Below are positions 22,921 through 24,144 of a DNA stretch of 24,144 nt, piece after piece. The stretch is taken from positions 1 to 24,144 of IMG/VR virus record IMGVR_UViG_3300027796_000300. The stretch is one strand, 5' to 3'. The notes under the pieces were generated by a model. The model was not told the DNA's origin and did not search any database. It saw only the letters and a list, made by a program, of their open reading frames with translations. Position numbers and translations under genes: made by a program. Source of the stretch: a virus. How positions within the stretch are numbered: position 1 is the stretch's first letter; each line of letters starts with the position of its first letter.

Positions 22921-23729
22921 TTTATTTTTGCGTTAGTAATATATTTAAAAAGCGTTTCCAATGTCACAGTATCCAGATATTTCGCATCCTTGATTTTCTG
23001 GAATCCTGTCTCAAGCTGTTCCCTGGAAAATGGGACAAGATTCCTGGCCGGGCGAAGGTAGCGCTTAATATAAGCTTCCCACTGTTCCACTGTTTCGAAT
23101 TGAGGTCCTGTAGTTTCTGCCCATTCCCCGATAATCTGAATATGCTTTTGGGGACTTCGGGAGCACCATTCGACGAACTGCTGAAGATTCATGGGCCTAT
23201 CTTCTTTATCCCTTGAATTTTCAGATCCGTCCGCCGCGTCAGCGGCAGTCCTTAATTGTGAATCCTTCTTCTCTGTGTATCCTTCTAGTGCATCTGGTGC
23301 ACTCGGCTTTTGTGCGTCAGATGCACCCGGCTCTGCATCTGAGATGCACTCGGCTCGGGGTGCATTTAATGCACTCGGCTTAGGTTTCCATTCGGATTTG
23401 TCGCACAGGAGATAGACATTTTTCAACTGGCGCTTCGTCTTCTCGTCTTTTTCCCTTTTAACTTGTATTATTCCCCATTCCTCAAGCTTCCTTATCGCCT
23501 TTATGACAGTATGCTTGGATTTGAATCCATGCTGTTCCATGATGAGCTCCATGCTTGGATAGCATTCTTGATCCTTGGATGCATGGCGGCACAGAGAGTT
23601 ATAGACAGCCGTAGCATTAGGGAGGCAGAGCCGGGCATATCCGTTGAGATATTCGTCGTCGATCGTGTATTTGTCTTTGCGCCTAAGATCCCTTATTTTC
23701 AATATTTTGTTTTTTTCTATTTTAGACAT
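22917..23729 (-). CDS. Winged-helix replication initiator-like protein
   Basis: The 270-residue protein has an N-terminal winged helix-turn-helix (residues about 25-110; YPSMELIMEQHGFKSKHTVIKAIRKLEEWGIIQVKRE) of the kind in phage replication initiators and HTH_36-type proteins. A flexible linker follows at residues about 115-180, rich in Ala/Asp/Pro/Ser and encoded by the iteron repeats. The C-terminal domain (NLQQFVEWCSRSPQKH, VEQWEAYIKRYLRPARNLVPF) may load helicase, as in lambda O-type proteins. Repeats inside its own gene strengthen the origin-binding role. It overlaps the upstream gene by 8 bases and the downstream gene as ATGA. A transcriptional regulator is the main alternative. Confidence 0.7.
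   Translation of the reverse strand: MSKIEKNKILKIRDLRRKDKYTIDDEYLNGYARLCLPNATAVYNSLCRHASKDQECYPSMELIMEQHGFKSKHTVIKAIRKLEEWGIIQVKREKDEKTKRQLKNVYLLCDKSEWKPKPSALNAPRAECISDAEPGASDAQKPSAPDALEGYTEKKDSQLRTAADAADGSENSRDKEDRPMNLQQFVEWCSRSPQKHIQIIGEWAETTGPQFETVEQWEAYIKRYLRPARNLVPFSREQLETGFQKIKDAKYLDTVTLETLFKYITNAKIK
23289..23380 (-). repeat. Four iteron-like repeats inside the initiator-like gene (putative origin)
   Basis: Four copies of a 20-22-base unit with the core TGCACTCGGCT (second copy CCCGG) occur at 23289-23308, 23313-23332, 23334-23355 and 23361-23380. Each contains a TGCA...TGCA-type dyad. The third copy is in a different reading frame from the others, so the repeat is kept at the DNA level and not the protein level. 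This is the pattern of initiator iterons in a lambda-O-like origin. It is not a CRISPR array, because the copies are adjacent and coding. Confidence 0.75.
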
Positions 23730-23940
23730 GAAGATTTTTCTTGTTTTCTAATTTTGATAAATCCTCGATATATTTGTTGGCTTCTCCCTTGGTTAGTTTA
23801 TTTATCTCCTTTCCGGTCATGAATTCGAACCACGTCTCGTCTTTTTTGAGACGCTCAAGCATTTTCCTGATTTTGTATTTCTGGCTATCGCTTGCAGGAT
23901 CTTCAGGATTTTTTACCCACACCCCTTTTGGATGATTCAT
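23722..23940 (-). CDS. Small protein with a phage-type UBA-like helical motif
   Basis: The 72-residue protein has the segment SDSQKYKIRKMLERLKK...MTGKEINKLTKGEANKYIEDL, a three-helix pattern with the LTKGEA-x-x-yIEDL ending found at the ends of many phage DNA-related proteins. It may bind DNA or a replication protein. It is followed by the initiator-like gene with an 8-base overlap and is preceded by an RNA-like switch element. Confidence 0.55.
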   Translation of the reverse strand: MNHPKGVWVKNPEDPASDSQKYKIRKMLERLKKDETWFEFMTGKEINKLTKGEANKYIEDLSKLENKKNLHV

Positions 23941-23950
23941 AAAGTTTTTT

Positions 23951-23999
23951 CTCTTTCCCAGGCACCACCGAGCAGAGATGCCGGGAAAAGAGGCTCGGT
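23951..23999 (-). promoter_or_regulatory. Possible alternating RNA structure before the replication genes
   Basis: On the minus strand, ACCGAGC (23999-23993) is complementary to GCTCGGT (23973-23967). A second pair, at 23992-23979 and 23964-23951, forms 13 bp with two single bulges. The order a-b-a'-b' makes the two helices mutually exclusive, or a tight pseudoknot. The second helix buries purine-rich GGGAAAGAG 10 bases before the ATG at 23940, so it could control translation of the replication block. No known riboswitch is recognised. Confidence 0.55.
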
Positions 24000-24006
24000 T
24001 AATTAT

Positions 24007-24144
24007 TTACATTCCAAAAATCACAAATAACAAACTCACCCACTTCAAAAGTCCTACCATCAAAACAGCAATAAGCATCAAGAACAGGACTGCCAATATG
24101 ACAGCCAATAAAAATGACACAGTTTCGTTTATCAATCCCTTCAT
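24007..24144 (-). CDS. Small membrane protein at the window edge
   Basis: An ORF of 45 residues starts with ATG at 24144-24142 (MKGLINETVS) and ends with TAA at 24009-24007. After a short polar start it is a nearly unbroken hydrophobic stretch of about 35 residues (FLLAVILAVLFLMLIAVLM, then a GLLKW break), compatible with one or two membrane segments. The coding frame may begin further upstream, outside the window. No family is recognised. Confidence 0.5.
   Translation of the reverse strand: MKGLINETVSFLLAVILAVLFLMLIAVLMVGLLKWVSLLFVIFGM

Noticed and set aside
23289-23380. Repeats as a CRISPR array
   Set aside because: Units are adjacent, imperfect, without spacers, and lie within a coding gene; they fit iterons.

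Overview
The window is a continuous piece of a tailed double-stranded DNA phage genome, most likely a podovirus-type (short-tailed) virus or its prophage form. The evidence is a head-and-tail morphogenesis block in normal order: small terminase, large terminase, portal, scaffold, major capsid protein, internal virion (ejection) proteins, adaptor, tail nozzle and tail tip. No tape measure, sheath or baseplate genes were seen. Almost every gene is on the minus strand, so transcription runs from high to low coordinates. Product names in the structural block rest on motifs, size and gene order, because no database search was possible. The host cannot be named. Most start codons are preceded by A/T-rich sequence without a Shine-Dalgarno (SD) motif, which is more typical of Bacteroidota-like translation than of enterobacteria or bacilli, but one gene (19454-19738) has a perfect SD.

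Right part (24144 to about 18870) is the early/middle accessory region. It holds a small membrane protein, a 72-residue protein, a winged-helix replication-initiator-like protein with four iteron-like repeats inside its gene, and a tightly packed row of small genes with ATGA overlaps. That row includes a DUF1064 PDDEXK-like nuclease, a zinc-binding protein, a DPPH-motif DNA methyltransferase, a coiled-coil protein and a probable Acb2/Tad1-family cyclic-nucleotide sponge (anti-CBASS/Thoeris). Several intergenic gaps carry RNA-like hairpins.

Middle part (about 18870 to 10714) is the packaging and head region: terminases, four small genes, portal, scaffold and capsid protein. Directly upstream of the portal gene lies a strong minus-strand sigma70-like promoter, followed about 90 bases later by a strong intrinsic terminator. 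The layout resembles the lambda pR'/6S RNA leader and may be a late-gene attenuator or a separate small RNA.

A plus-strand island (9887-10700) interrupts the late genes. It has its own promoter, two genes (an S26B-type signal peptidase with Ser/His catalytic residues, and a two-pass membrane protein) and its own terminator. This is classic moron architecture.

Left part (9847 to 2) holds the ejection proteins and the tail. The 1775-residue internal protein contains a segment that looks like a PBECR-family (phage Barnase-EndoU-ColicinE5/D-RelE-like) nuclease, so a toxin-like effector may be delivered with the DNA. No integrase, DNA polymerase, endolysin, tRNA gene, CRISPR array or insertion sequence was recognised.
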